Of a stretch of DNA of 34,263 bases, positions 1-9,213 are shown piece by piece. The stretch is from Devosia sp. Lineage in GTDB: Bacteria; Pseudomonadota; Alphaproteobacteria; Rhizobiales; Devosiaceae. Each line of letters begins with the position of its first letter. Within the stretch, counting starts at the first letter, position 1. The stretch lies in contig JAHCJW010000020.1 in NCBI GenBank assembly GCA_026126125.1, forward strand, positions 1 to 34,263. Reading direction: 5' to 3'. The position numbers were made by a program, and so were the translations under genes. A model generated the notes under the pieces. It was not told the origin of the DNA and searched no databases. It was given only the letters and a program-made list of their open reading frames with translations.

Positions 1-947
1 TCCTCAGCCTGCGCGGCCTGGTCAAGCGCTTTCCCGGCCGCAATGGCCGCATCGTCCATGCCGTCGAGGATGTCAGCTTCGACATCCGGCGCGGCAGCAC
101 GGTCGGGCTGGTCGGGGAAAGCGGCTCTGGCAAGACCACGGTGGGCCGATCCATCCTGCGGCTGGTCGAGCCGACGGGCGGGCAGGCGCTGTTCGAGGGC
201 ACCGATATCTTTGCCCTCAAGGCGCGCGAGATGCGGGCCTGGCGCAAGCGGCTGCAGATCGTTTTCCAGGATCCCTATTCGAGCCTTAACCCGCGCATGC
301 GGATCGATGCCATTCTGGGCGAGGCGCTCGATGCCTGTGGTTTTCCGCGCGGTGCGGCCCGTAAGGCGCGGGTGGCCGAGCTGATGGGGCTGGTCGGCCT
401 GCCGCCCGAATATGCACGGCGGTTTCCGCATGAGTTCTCCGGCGGGCAGCGCCAGCGCATCGGTATTGCGCGGGCTCTGGCGGTGGAGCCCGATTTCATC
501 GTCGCCGACGAGCCGGTTTCGGCGCTCGACGTTTCGGTGCAGGCGCAGGTGCTCAATCTGCTGGGCGAATTGCAGCAGCGGCTGGGGCTCACCATGCTGT
601 TCATCGCCCATGACCTCAGCGTCGTCGAATATCTGTGCGACGAGGTGGTGGTGATGTATCTGGGCCGGGTGATGGAGCGTGGGCCATCGCGGCAGGTCTA
701 TGCCAAACCGCGCCACCCCTATACACGCGCCCTTCTCGCGACGGCGCCAGTGCCCGATCCAACCCGCAAGCGCACGCATGTGCCGCTCGAGGGCGATATT
801 CCCTCGCCCATCGATCCGCCTTCGGGCTGCGTTTTCCGGACCCGCTGCCCGATGGTGATCGATGCCTGCGCCAGCGTCGTGCCCCCCACTGAACATCTGG
901 GCGGCAATCATCACGTCGCCTGCATTCGCCAGAGCGAACTGGCCTGA
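1..947 (+). CDS. Oligopeptide/dipeptide ABC transporter ATP-binding protein, DppF/OppF type (5' partial)
   Basis: This ATPase energises a peptide/nickel-type ABC importer at the inner face of the membrane. The gene is cut by the window edge: the reading frame is open from base 3 and begins with residues LSLRGLVKRF, so only the first few codons are missing. Walker A (GESGSGKTT) is encoded near 111-137, the Q-loop (FQDPYSSLNP) near 264-293, the signature (FSGGQRQRIGIARAL) near 435-480 and Walker B (FIVADEPVSALD) near 495-530. The C-terminal oligo_HPY extension is present, with its cysteine pattern GCVFRTRCPMVIDAC. That differs from the two shorter ATPases at 7442-9147. The gene is probably the last of an upstream transporter operon, and the RidA gene follows 16 bases later. 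The transported substrate cannot be read from the ATPase. Confidence 0.93.
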   Translation, partial: LSLRGLVKRFPGRNGRIVHAVEDVSFDIRRGSTVGLVGESGSGKTTVGRSILRLVEPTGGQALFEGTDIFALKAREMRAWRKRLQIVFQDPYSSLNPRMRIDAILGEALDACGFPRGAARKARVAELMGLVGLPPEYARRFPHEFSGGQRQRIGIARALAVEPDFIVADEPVSALDVSVQAQVLNLLGELQQRLGLTMLFIAHDLSVVEYLCDEVVVMYLGRVMERGPSRQVYAKPRHPYTRALLATAPVPDPTRKRTHVPLEGDIPSPIDPPSGCVFRTRCPMVIDACASVVPPTEHLGGNHHVACIRQSELA

Positions 948-963
948 GTTGGAGTAATCTTTC

Positions 964-1455
964 ATGACGCGTACGGAACGGGCGGCACCGGCTTCCGCCT
1001 CCCCTTATGATCGCCTCTCGGCGCTGGGGATCGTGCTGCCGGCGGCGCCGCCGCCCATCGCCAATTTCGTCACCCATGTGGCCGAGGGCAAGCTGCTGTT
1101 CCTGTCTGGCCAGGGGCCGAGCGAGCCCGATGGCAGGCTGCATAAAGGCAAGGTTGGCGCCGATGTGTCGGTGGAAACGGCCTATGCCCATGCGCGGCTG
1201 ACCGGCATCAACCTCATCGCGGTGATGGAAACGGCGCTGGGCGATCTCAGCCGCGTGCGCCGCATCGTCAAGCTTTTGGGCATGGTCAACGCCACACCCG
1301 ATTTCACCGACCATCCGGCGGTGATCGATGGCTGTTCGGACCTGATGCGGGCCGTGTTCGGGCAGGACGGCATGCATGCGCGCTCGGCTGTCGGCTTTGG
1401 GTCGCTGCCCAACCAGATTACCGTTGAAATCGAAGCCATCGTGGCGTTCGACTAA
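964..1455 (+). CDS. RidA/YjgF/YER057c/UK114 family enamine/imine deaminase
   Basis: The product has 163 residues, somewhat longer than the usual 120-130 because of an N-terminal extension (about residues 1-25). RidA proteins hydrolyse reactive enamine/imine intermediates such as 2-aminoacrylate, released by PLP-dependent ammonia lyases, to the ketoacid and ammonia in the cytoplasm. The family core is visible: VAEGKLLFLSGQGP near the start and HARSAVGFGSLPNQITVEIEAIV at the end, where the Arg corresponds to the conserved substrate-carboxylate-binding Arg of RidA. The start ATG is preceded by TTGGAG. The gene lies between an ABC ATPase gene and a PLP enzyme gene, with gaps of 16 and 17 bases. 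Coupling to the PLP enzyme is therefore plausible, but this is inference. Confidence 0.9.
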   Translation: MTRTERAAPASASPYDRLSALGIVLPAAPPPIANFVTHVAEGKLLFLSGQGPSEPDGRLHKGKVGADVSVETAYAHARLTGINLIAVMETALGDLSRVRRIVKLLGMVNATPDFTDHPAVIDGCSDLMRAVFGQDGMHARSAVGFGSLPNQITVEIEAIVAFD

Positions 1456-1472
1456 AAAAGGGGGGAATGGGG

Positions 1473-2669
1473 ATGAACAACGATATTCGCGCCGAACTGG
1501 GCCTGCGGCCGGTGATCAACGTCTCGGGCACCATGACCTCGCTGGGCGCGTCGATCGTCGGGCCCGAAGCGGTGAGCGCGGTGAACCGCATTCTGACCCA
1601 ATTCGTCGAAATGGGCGATCTCCACCGGCTGGCCAGCCGCACCATCGCCGAGCTGACCGGGGCCGAGGCGGGCTTTGTCACCGCCTCCTTCTCGGCCGCC
1701 ATCAGCCTGGCCGTGGCCGCGGCGATCACCGGCGAGGATCTTCTGGCCATCGAACAATTGCCGGACACGGGCGGGCGGCGCAACGAGGTGCTGATCCAGA
1801 CTGGGCATATGGTGAGTTATGGCGCGCCGGTCGAGCAGGCCATCCGCCTGGCGGGCGGCGCGGTCGTGCCGGTGGGGCAGGCGACCAGCGCCCACGCCTA
1901 TCAGCTGGCCGGGGCGATCAGCGAGCGCACGGTGGCGGCGGTGTTCGTCGTCTCGCACCATGTCGTCGACTACGGGCAGATCCCGCTCAAGACCTTTGCC
2001 GAGATTTGTCACAGGCGCGGGGTCAAGGTGATTGTCGATGCGGCCTCCGAATATGACCTCAAGCGGTTCCTCGCCGATGGCGCCGATGTGGTGCTCTATT
2101 CGGGCCACAAATTCCTCGGCGGGCCGACCTCGGGCATTTGCGCGGGCGAGAAGAGCTTCATCCGCAATATCTATCTGCAGAACCGCGGCATCGGCCGGGG
2201 CATGAAGGTGGGCAAGGAAGGCATTGCCGGCGTCATTGCCGCGCTCGAAGCCTGGAAGGTCCGCGACCATGACGGCATTCGCGCCCGCGAACGGGCGGCG
2301 CTGGAGCTCTGGCGGAACACGCTCGAGGGGCAAAAAGGCATTACCCCGATCATCGTGCCCGATCCGACGGAGAACCCGCTCGACCGGCTGCAGGTTCATG
2401 TCGATCCCGAACAGGCCCGCATCACCGCCTGGGATCTGGCCAGCGCTCTGGCGCGGGGCGACCGGCCGGTGATCGTGCGCGATCACGAGGCCGAGCATGG
2501 CTATTTCTATCTCGATCCCTGCAATCTCCATCCCGGCGAGGAGAGCGTAGTGGCGGCGCGGCTGGTCGAGGAAGTCGAGCGGGCAAGTCGTGCAAATCAG
2601 ATCATCCACACCCCGCTGGCCGAACGCTGGCTGGCCCAGGAGGCAGCGATATTGAACTGGCCCGATTGA
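1473..2669 (+). CDS. PLP-dependent enzyme of the SelA/DgaE (D-glucosaminate-6-phosphate ammonia-lyase-like) family
   Basis: This is a fold-type I PLP enzyme of about 398 residues. Its N-terminus (LGLRPVINVSGTMTSLGAS) and active-site segment (VLYSGHKFLGGPTSG, Lys about 213) match the SelA-like group that includes D-glucosaminate-6-phosphate ammonia-lyase. VDAASE (Asp about 189) would contact the pyridine nitrogen. There is no selenocysteine context, so a true SelA role is unlikely, and an ammonia-lyase or aldolase-type reaction on an amino acid or amino sugar acid is more likely. A G-run at 1460-1465 is well spaced for ATG 1473 but almost touches ATG 1467, so 1473 is preferred. It sits directly after the RidA gene and 8 bases before the IclR gene. 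The exact substrate is unknown. Confidence 0.83.
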   Translation: MNNDIRAELGLRPVINVSGTMTSLGASIVGPEAVSAVNRILTQFVEMGDLHRLASRTIAELTGAEAGFVTASFSAAISLAVAAAITGEDLLAIEQLPDTGGRRNEVLIQTGHMVSYGAPVEQAIRLAGGAVVPVGQATSAHAYQLAGAISERTVAAVFVVSHHVVDYGQIPLKTFAEICHRRGVKVIVDAASEYDLKRFLADGADVVLYSGHKFLGGPTSGICAGEKSFIRNIYLQNRGIGRGMKVGKEGIAGVIAALEAWKVRDHDGIRARERAALELWRNTLEGQKGITPIIVPDPTENPLDRLQVHVDPEQARITAWDLASALARGDRPVIVRDHEAEHGYFYLDPCNLHPGEESVVAARLVEEVERASRANQIIHTPLAERWLAQEAAILNWPD

Positions 2670-2677
2670 GGGCCTAA

Positions 2678-3505
2678 ATGAAGCCGCCAAGCGAGCAGGG
2701 AGCATCCGGATTGAACGATAGTCCGACGGCGAGGGAACCGGCGCGCCGGTCGCGCACCAGCGGCATCGACCGGGCGCTGCAGATTTTCGATCATCTGCAG
2801 CGCGTCGAACAGGCGGCGACCGCCTATGAGATCGCGCGCGGGGTCGGGGCGCCGCTTTCCACCATTTATGCCATCATCGATGACCTGGTGAGCAAGGATC
2901 TGCTCGATCGCGACGCCAACGGGCTGATCTGGCTGGGGCCGCGGCTCTATCATTATGGCCTGACCTACGCCCGCAATCTCGATCTGTTGAGCGCGGCGAC
3001 CCAGGAAATGGACGAGCTTGCCCGCCTGTCGGGCGAAACCGTGCAGGTCTGCGGGCGTGACGCGGACATGATGGTGGTGCTGGCCATGCAGGATGGCGGC
3101 GCCCATTTCAATGTCAGCTCGCGCGCCGGTTCGCGCAGCCCGCTCAACTGGACCGCCTCGGGGCGGCTGCTGGTGGGGCACCTGTCCGAGCCCGATCTGC
3201 TCGAAATCTTTACGCGTTCGGCCCGGGTGTCGCCCACCGGCCGGGCTGAAACCGACCCCAGTATCCTTGTGGCCAATGCTCACGAGGCGCTGGCGCAGGG
3301 CCTCTCGATCCAGGCTGGGGAATCCGATTTCGCCGTCGCCTGCATCGCCGCGCCCATTCTCGATCCGCAGGGTGTGTGCCAGGCCACCATGTCGATCGTC
3401 GTGCCTGAAACCAAGGTGCACCAGAAAGATCCGGATCTGATCGACCTGGTAAAATCCAGCGCGCGGCGCGTGGAAAGCCGCCTGGGGTGGCGCCGGCTCG
3501 GCTGA
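2678..3505 (+). CDS. IclR family transcriptional regulator
   Basis: The product has 275 residues. After a short polar N-terminus comes a winged helix-turn-helix at about residues 25-90 (RTSGIDRALQIFDHL, then ATAYEIARGVGAPLSTIYAIIDDLVSKDLL). A C-terminal IclR effector-binding domain runs from about 100 to 270, with the family-like segments SPLNWTASGRLLVGHL and AVACIAAPILDPQG. IclR proteins act as small-molecule-responsive repressors or activators of catabolic operons. The gene closes the RidA-PLP enzyme group and lies directly before the oppA promoter region, so it most likely controls one or both. The start ATG follows GAGGG with a 6-base gap, and the gene starts 8 bases after the previous stop. 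Confidence 0.9.
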   Translation: MKPPSEQGASGLNDSPTAREPARRSRTSGIDRALQIFDHLQRVEQAATAYEIARGVGAPLSTIYAIIDDLVSKDLLDRDANGLIWLGPRLYHYGLTYARNLDLLSAATQEMDELARLSGETVQVCGRDADMMVVLAMQDGGAHFNVSSRAGSRSPLNWTASGRLLVGHLSEPDLLEIFTRSARVSPTGRAETDPSILVANAHEALAQGLSIQAGESDFAVACIAAPILDPQGVCQATMSIVVPETKVHQKDPDLIDLVKSSARRVESRLGWRRLG

Positions 3506-3865
3506 GCCGTCACAGTCTTCTTCCCTCCAGCGGTGGTGCAGCTCTGGCACAGACTGTGGCTGAAAGTCGCTGTTCCTGCCCGGTCGCCGGATTTTGACTT
3601 TTTGCCGGTGCCGTCATGACAGGCGGTGCGCCGTTTTTATCGGCGGGCGACCCATGCAATTTTGTTCTCTTTGGGGCGAGATATTAACAATCCCCCGTCT
3701 CTTGACGTTTAGGTCAATCTTTTGCTTGTCAGTGGACGCTTTGGCGCGATACCGTCCAGCAATCTTGACCGACCGGACAAAACCGGCGGCGCGAGGGTTT
3801 TCAGCCCGCATTTCAAACGTGCGGACAGCAACACTTTCAGACTTCTACAAGGAGATGGGACGAGA
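3506..3865 (+). promoter_or_regulatory. Intergenic regulatory region upstream of oppA, with TTGAC boxes and an inverted repeat
   Basis: No convincing gene lies in these 360 bases. Just after the iclR stop there is an 8-bp inverted repeat, CACAGTCT (3511-3518) and AGACTGTG (3551-3558), possibly part of a terminator-like structure but without a T-run. Further on, TTGAC (3702-3706) and GTCAA (3713-3717) form an inverted repeat with a 6-base spacer, and a further TTGACC lies at 3765-3770. These could be half-sites for the neighbouring IclR regulator. A possible -10 box TATTAA lies at 3682-3687, but I cannot pair it with a good -35 box. The oppA Shine-Dalgarno AAGGAG is at 3849-3854. Confidence 0.45.
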
Positions 3866-5482
3866 ATGAAGTTCACCACAGCCATTCAGGCGGTCGCAAC
3901 CGCCGGCGCCATGGCGCTGATGATGAGCACGGCCGCTTCAGCGGTGACGCTGCAGCTGCACAATGGTGGCGATCCCGGCACCCTCGATCCGCACAAGGCC
4001 TCCGGCGACTGGGAAAACCGCGTCATCGGCGATTATATCGAAGGCCTTCTGACCGAGAGCCCATCGGCCGAAGCCATTGCCGGCCAGGCCGAAAGCTGGG
4101 ACATTTCCGAGGACGGCACTGTCTACACCTTCCATCTTCGTGACGGCATTCAGTGGTCCGACGGCACCCCGGTGACCGCGGGCGACTTCGTTTTCGCCTT
4201 CCAGCGCCTGTTCGATCCCAAGACTGCCGCCGACTATGCCTATCTGCAGTTCCCGATCCTGAACGCGGAAGCCATCAACTCGGGCGAAATCACCGATTTC
4301 AACGAGCTCGGTGTCAAGGCCATCGACGACAAGACGCTCGAAATCACCCTCAACGCCTCGACCCCGTTCTTCCTCGAAGCGCTGACCCACTACACCGCCT
4401 ATCCGGTTCCGCGCCACTTGGTCGAAAAGCTGGGCGATGAATGGACCAAGGTCGAGAACATCGTCGGCAACGGCCCTTATCTGGTCAAGGAATGGCTGCC
4501 GGGCTCCTATGTCCGCTCGGAGAAGAACGCCGACTATTACGACGCCGCCAATGTCCAGATCGACGAGGTCTATTACCACGTCCTTGAGGACCAGGCCGCT
4601 GCGCTCAACCGCTACCGCGCGGGCGAGTTCGACATCCTGACCGACTTCCCGGCCGACCAGTATCAGTGGCTGCAGGATAACATGCCCGGTCAGGCGCATG
4701 TGACCCCGTTCCTGGGCATCTATTACTATGTGATGAACCAGCAGGAAGGCCAGGTCCTCTCCGATATCCGTATCCGCGAAGCGCTCTCGACCACCATCGT
4801 GCGTGACGTGATCGGACCCGATATCCTGGGCACCGGCGAATTGCCGGCCTATGGCTGGGTGCCGCCGGGCGCTGCCAACTATGTCGAAAACGCCTATCAT
4901 CCGGCCTGGGCCGATACGCCCTATGAAGAGCGCGTCGAGCATGCCAAGGACCTGATGACCGAAGCCGGTTACGGCCCGGCCAATCCGCTGACCCTGCAGC
5001 TGCGCTACAACACCAACGACAACCACCAGCGTATCGCCGTGGCGCTCGCCGCCATGTGGGAGCCGATTGGCATCAAGATCGAGCTGTTCAACGCCGAAAC
5101 CGCCGTTCACTACGACGCCCTGCGCGCCGGTGACTTCCAGGTGGGCCGCGCCGGCTGGCTGATGGACTATAACGATCCGTCCAATACGCTTGACCTGCTC
5201 AAGACCGGCATCGACCAGGGCGGTACGATGAACTGGGGCAACAATTACGGTCGCTATTCGAACGCCGAGTTCGATGCGCTGATGACCCAGGCTTCGACCG
5301 AGCTGGATCTGAAGGCCCGTGGCCAGCTGCTGGCCAATGCCGAAAAGATCGCCATGGACGAGTTCGCTGCCATCCCGATCTACTGGTATGTGTCCAAGGA
5401 CGTGGTGTCGCCGAAGATTTCGGGCTTTGAAGAAAACCCGAAGAATATCTTCCGTACCCGCTGGCTGTCCAAGTCGGAATAA
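3866..5482 (+). CDS. oppA: Periplasmic oligopeptide-binding protein of an ABC transporter (OppA/MppA type, SBP_bac_5)
   Basis: This is a substrate-binding protein of 538 residues, near the usual OppA length. A Sec signal peptide is clear: MKF, a hydrophobic stretch to about residue 20 and an ASA cleavage site near residue 26. The mature start VTLQLHNGGDPGTLDPHKASG is typical of family 5 binding proteins. So are the FHLRDGIQWSDGTPVTAGDF segment near residue 95 and the late GRAGWLMDYNDPSN segment typical of the OppA/MppA group. The protein would bind peptides, or a related amino compound, in the periplasm and hand them to OppBC. The upstream ATG at 3722 is rejected because ATG 3866 has AAGGAG 11 bases ahead and begins the signal peptide. 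The family also takes other substrates, so peptide specificity is inferred. Confidence 0.93.
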   Translation: MKFTTAIQAVATAGAMALMMSTAASAVTLQLHNGGDPGTLDPHKASGDWENRVIGDYIEGLLTESPSAEAIAGQAESWDISEDGTVYTFHLRDGIQWSDGTPVTAGDFVFAFQRLFDPKTAADYAYLQFPILNAEAINSGEITDFNELGVKAIDDKTLEITLNASTPFFLEALTHYTAYPVPRHLVEKLGDEWTKVENIVGNGPYLVKEWLPGSYVRSEKNADYYDAANVQIDEVYYHVLEDQAAALNRYRAGEFDILTDFPADQYQWLQDNMPGQAHVTPFLGIYYYVMNQQEGQVLSDIRIREALSTTIVRDVIGPDILGTGELPAYGWVPPGAANYVENAYHPAWADTPYEERVEHAKDLMTEAGYGPANPLTLQLRYNTNDNHQRIAVALAAMWEPIGIKIELFNAETAVHYDALRAGDFQVGRAGWLMDYNDPSNTLDLLKTGIDQGGTMNWGNNYGRYSNAEFDALMTQASTELDLKARGQLLANAEKIAMDEFAAIPIYWYVSKDVVSPKISGFEENPKNIFRTRWLSKSE

Positions 5483-5498
5483 GCGGATAGAAATCAAA

Positions 5499-5532
5499 AA
5501 CCGTGGGGGCCTCAGGTCCCCACGGTTCTTTT
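5499..5532 (+). terminator. Intrinsic terminator/attenuator between oppA and oppB
   Basis: AACCGTGGGG (5499-5508) pairs perfectly with CCCCACGGTT (5518-5527) around a 9-base loop, and CTTTT follows at once. It lies 16 bases after the oppA stop and 57 bases before the oppB start. Partial termination here would give more binding protein than membrane components, a common arrangement in ABC importer operons. Confidence 0.85.
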
Positions 5533-5589
5533 GTCCGAGCGGCGCGCGACCTTTTTCCGCATCGCGCCCCGGTCAGGGAGTCCCAAACA

Positions 5590-6513
5590 ATGCTGGCTTA
5601 TGCCTTTCGGCGCGTGCTTTCGGCCATTCCGATTGCATTGATTGCCGTTACCGCCTGTTTCTTTATCCTGCGCCTGGCGCCGGGCGGTCCTTTTGATGGC
5701 GAACGCGCCTTGCCGCCGACCGTGCTGGCCAATCTGCGCGCCCATTACAATCTCGATCAGCCGCTGATCGTGCAGTATTTCATCTATATCTGGCGCCTGG
5801 TGCAGGGCGACCTCGGACCCTCGATGGTAATCGACGGGTTCAATGTCAGCCAGTTGATCGCCATCGGTTTTCCCTTCACCTTGACCATGGCGCTGACCGC
5901 CTTCGTGATCGCCACGGTGGTCGGATTGCTGGCGGGCATGGTGGCGTCGGTCTACCAGAACAAGTGGCCCGACTATGTGCTGGTGCTGGGCGTCATGGTG
6001 GGCGTGCTGATCCCCAACTTCCTGATGGCGGCGCTGCTGCAGCTGTGGTTCGGCGTCTATCTCAAATGGCTGCCGGCCGGTGGCTGGGTCAATGGCAGCT
6101 GGATGCATCTGGTGCTGCCGGTCACGGTGCTGGCCTGGCCGCATGCGGGACGCATCTCGCGATTGATGCGCGGCTCGATGATCGAGGTGCTTGGCTCGAA
6201 CTATGTGCGGACGGCCCGCGCCAAAGGGCTGGGCGAGCGGCTGGTTGTGGCGCGCCACGCCATCAAGCCGGCGCTGTTGCCGGTCGTGTCCTATCTGGGG
6301 CCGGGCCTGTCCTATCTGCTGACGGGATCGCTGGCCGTCGAACAGGTGTTCGGCCTGCCCGGCATCGGCAAATATTTTGTCACCGCGGCGCTCAACCGCG
6401 ACTATGGCGTCGTGCTGGGCACGACCATCCTCTACATGTTCATCATTCTCGCCCTCAATCTGATCGTCGACCTGGTCTATGCATGGCTTGATCCCAAGGT
6501 GAGGTACAGCTGA
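5590..6513 (+). CDS. oppB: Oligopeptide ABC transporter permease OppB
   Basis: The product is an integral membrane permease of 307 residues, matching OppB/DppB length. The N-terminus MLAYAFRRVLSAIPIALIAV leads into the first membrane helix and the family motif FFILRLAPGGPF. After several hydrophobic segments comes the cytoplasmic EAA loop (RTARAKGLGERLVVARHAIKPALLP), which contacts the ATPases. The C-terminus DLVYAWLDPKVRYS is characteristic of DppB-type permeases. ATG 5590 is chosen over an upstream start because AGGGAG lies 9 bases before it and the hydrophobic N-terminus fits the family. The stop TGA shares one base with the oppC start, indicating translational coupling. Confidence 0.94.
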   Translation: MLAYAFRRVLSAIPIALIAVTACFFILRLAPGGPFDGERALPPTVLANLRAHYNLDQPLIVQYFIYIWRLVQGDLGPSMVIDGFNVSQLIAIGFPFTLTMALTAFVIATVVGLLAGMVASVYQNKWPDYVLVLGVMVGVLIPNFLMAALLQLWFGVYLKWLPAGGWVNGSWMHLVLPVTVLAWPHAGRISRLMRGSMIEVLGSNYVRTARAKGLGERLVVARHAIKPALLPVVSYLGPGLSYLLTGSLAVEQVFGLPGIGKYFVTAALNRDYGVVLGTTILYMFIILALNLIVDLVYAWLDPKVRYS

Positions 6514-7433
6514 TGCCCGGATTGACAGGTAAGGATCAGGTTCTCACCACCTATGCCAACAAGCTGGCAAGTCTGGATGCGCCCAAAGGCCGTTCGCTGA
6601 CCCAGGATGCGTTGCGCCGGCTGGCCCGCAACAAGGCGGCGGTGGTGTCCATCGCCATTCTGGTTTTGATCATCGTCACCGCCATTGTCGGCCCGTATCT
6701 CGTTCCGTGGGGCTATGCGCAGGTCGACTGGAGCAATATCCGCAAGCCGCCCAATTTCGAGGTGGGGCACTATCTGGGCACCGACCAGAACGGGCGCGAC
6801 ATGCTGGCGCGCGTCCTGCAAGGGACGCAGATGAGCCTTATCGTGGCGTTGGTGGCGACGCTGGTCTCGGTGACCATCGGCGTCGTCTATGGCGCGGTGG
6901 CCGGCTATTTCGGCGGCCGGGTCGATGCGATCATGATGCGCTTCGTCGATATCATGTATGCGCTGCCCTATATCCTGTTCGTCATCATCCTGGTGGTGAT
7001 GTTCGGGCGCAATCCGGTGCTGCTGTTCATCGGTATCGGGGCCATCGAATGGCTAACCATGGCGCGCATCGTGCGCGGGCAGACGCTATCGATCAAGGAG
7101 AAGGAATTCGTCGAGGCGGCGCGAGCCGGCGGCGTGAAGCCCTTCACCATCATCATGCGCCATATCGTGCCCAATCTGACCGGGCCGGTGGTGATCTATG
7201 CAACGCTCACCATTCCCGAAATCATCATTGCCGAAAGCTTCCTCAGCTATCTGGGCCTTGGTGTGCAGGAGCCGCAGACCTCGCTCGGGACATTGATCTC
7301 CGCCGGAGCGCCGGTGGCCGAGGTCATGCCCTGGCTGCTTCTGGCCCCGGCATTAGTGCTGGTTACCATGCTGTTCTGTCTGACCTATATCGGTGACGGG
7401 TTGCGCGACGCGCTCGATCCCAAGGATCGATAG
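6513..7433 (+). CDS. oppC: Oligopeptide ABC transporter permease OppC
   Basis: This 306-residue permease partners OppB. An N-terminal cytoplasmic stretch with SLTQDALRRLARNKAAVVSI precedes the first membrane helix, as usual for OppC. The segment HYLGTDQNGRDMLARVLQGTQMSL is the hallmark of DppC/OppC permeases. The EAA loop is EFVEAARAGGVKPFTIIMRHIVPN, and the protein ends DGLRDALDPKDR, again family-typical. The start overlaps the oppB stop by one base. The oppD start follows the stop after 8 bases and has AGGAG in the gap, so oppBCDF are one tightly coupled operon. Confidence 0.94.
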   Translation: MPGLTGKDQVLTTYANKLASLDAPKGRSLTQDALRRLARNKAAVVSIAILVLIIVTAIVGPYLVPWGYAQVDWSNIRKPPNFEVGHYLGTDQNGRDMLARVLQGTQMSLIVALVATLVSVTIGVVYGAVAGYFGGRVDAIMMRFVDIMYALPYILFVIILVVMFGRNPVLLFIGIGAIEWLTMARIVRGQTLSIKEKEFVEAARAGGVKPFTIIMRHIVPNLTGPVVIYATLTIPEIIIAESFLSYLGLGVQEPQTSLGTLISAGAPVAEVMPWLLLAPALVLVTMLFCLTYIGDGLRDALDPKDR

Positions 7434-7441
7434 GAGCGAAA

Positions 7442-8280
<839 letters not shown>

Positions 8281-8284
<4 letters not shown>

Positions 8285-9147
8285 GCGAGAAAGAACCCAT
8301 CCTCAAAGTGCGCAATCTGTCGGTGGAGTTCTCCCTTCCCGGCGGGGGGCTGTTCGGCGCCAAGAAGATCCTCAAGGCGGTTCAGAACGTGTCGTTCGAT
8401 CTGCACGAGGGCGAGACGCTGGGCATTGTGGGGGAAAGCGGCTCGGGCAAATCGACCCTGTCGCGCGCCATCACCCGGCTGGTGCAGGCCAGCGGCGGGG
8501 AATCGGTCTGGCTGGGCCAGGACATCCAGAAGATGAATTCCAAGCAGCTTCTGGCCCTGCGCAAGGATATCCAGATGGTGTTCCAGGACCCGCTGGCGTC
8601 CCTCAATCCGCGCATGACCGCCGGCGCCATCATCGCCGAGCCGCTGCTCACGCATGCGCCCGGGATCGGCAAGGCCGAGCGCACGGCGCGGGTTGCCGAG
8701 ATGATGGAGAAGGTCGGGCTGGTTCCCAGCATGATCAATCGCTATCCGCACGAATTTTCCGGCGGGCAGTGCCAGCGCATCGGTATCGCGCGGGCGCTGA
8801 TCACCAGGCCCAAGCTGGTGGTGTGCGACGAAGCGGTGTCGGCGCTCGACGTGTCGATCCGGGCGCAGGTCATCAACCTCCTGATGGACCTGCAAAAAGA
8901 GCTGGGCATTTCCATGCTGTTCATCTCCCACGACATCGCCGTGGTGCGCCATATCGCGCAGCGCGTGCTGGTGATGTATCTGGGGGAAGTGGTGGAACTG
9001 GGCGATGCCGAGCAGATCGTCTCCAATCCGCAGCACGATTATACCAAGAAGCTGATTGCGGCGGTCCCGGTTCCCGATCCAAAGGTCGAAATGCAGCGCC
9101 GCGAAGTGCGCCGTCGCATGCGCCGCGAGGCTTCGGCAGCCGCCTGA
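8281..9147 (+). CDS. oppF: Oligopeptide ABC transporter ATP-binding protein OppF, short form
   Basis: This is the second ATPase of the importer, with 288 residues. Visible motifs are Walker A GESGSGKSTLSRAI near residue 53, the Q-loop FQDPLASLNPRMT, the signature FSGGQCQRIGIARAL (Cys replaces the usual Arg/Met), Walker B LVVCDEAVSALD and the switch His in FISHDIAVVRH. Walker B has Ala where most relatives have Pro (DEA for DEP). The protein stops soon after AAVPVPDPKVE with an Arg-rich tail (REVRRRMRREASAAA). Like OppD it lacks the cysteine-containing C-terminal extension. It is the last gene of the operon and faces the convergent gene at 9214. Confidence 0.93.
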
Positions 9148-9155
9148 TGCCCGAA

Positions 9156-9187
9156 GATGGCGGGGATGCTTGCGCTCCCCCGCTATC
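9156..9187. terminator. Hairpin between the convergent genes oppF and the gene at 9214-11649
   Basis: GATGGCGGGG (9156-9165) can pair with CCCCGCTATC (9178-9187) with one G-T pair and a 12-base loop. It sits in the 66-base gap between two convergent genes and could stop transcription both ways. There is no T-run on either side, so an intrinsic mechanism is uncertain. Confidence 0.4.
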
Positions 9188-9213
9188 ACCGGCTGTGTGC
9201 CCGCCCGACCGCT

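Noticed and set aside
1473-2669. PLP enzyme as true selenocysteine synthase (SelA)
   Set aside because: No selB, selD, tRNA-Sec or UGA-containing selenoprotein gene is seen in the window, and the RidA/IclR context fits an ammonia-lyase-like catabolic enzyme better.
3938-5497. Antisense frame of about 520 codons opposite oppA
   Set aside because: OppA on the + strand has a signal peptide and family motifs; the antisense product has none.
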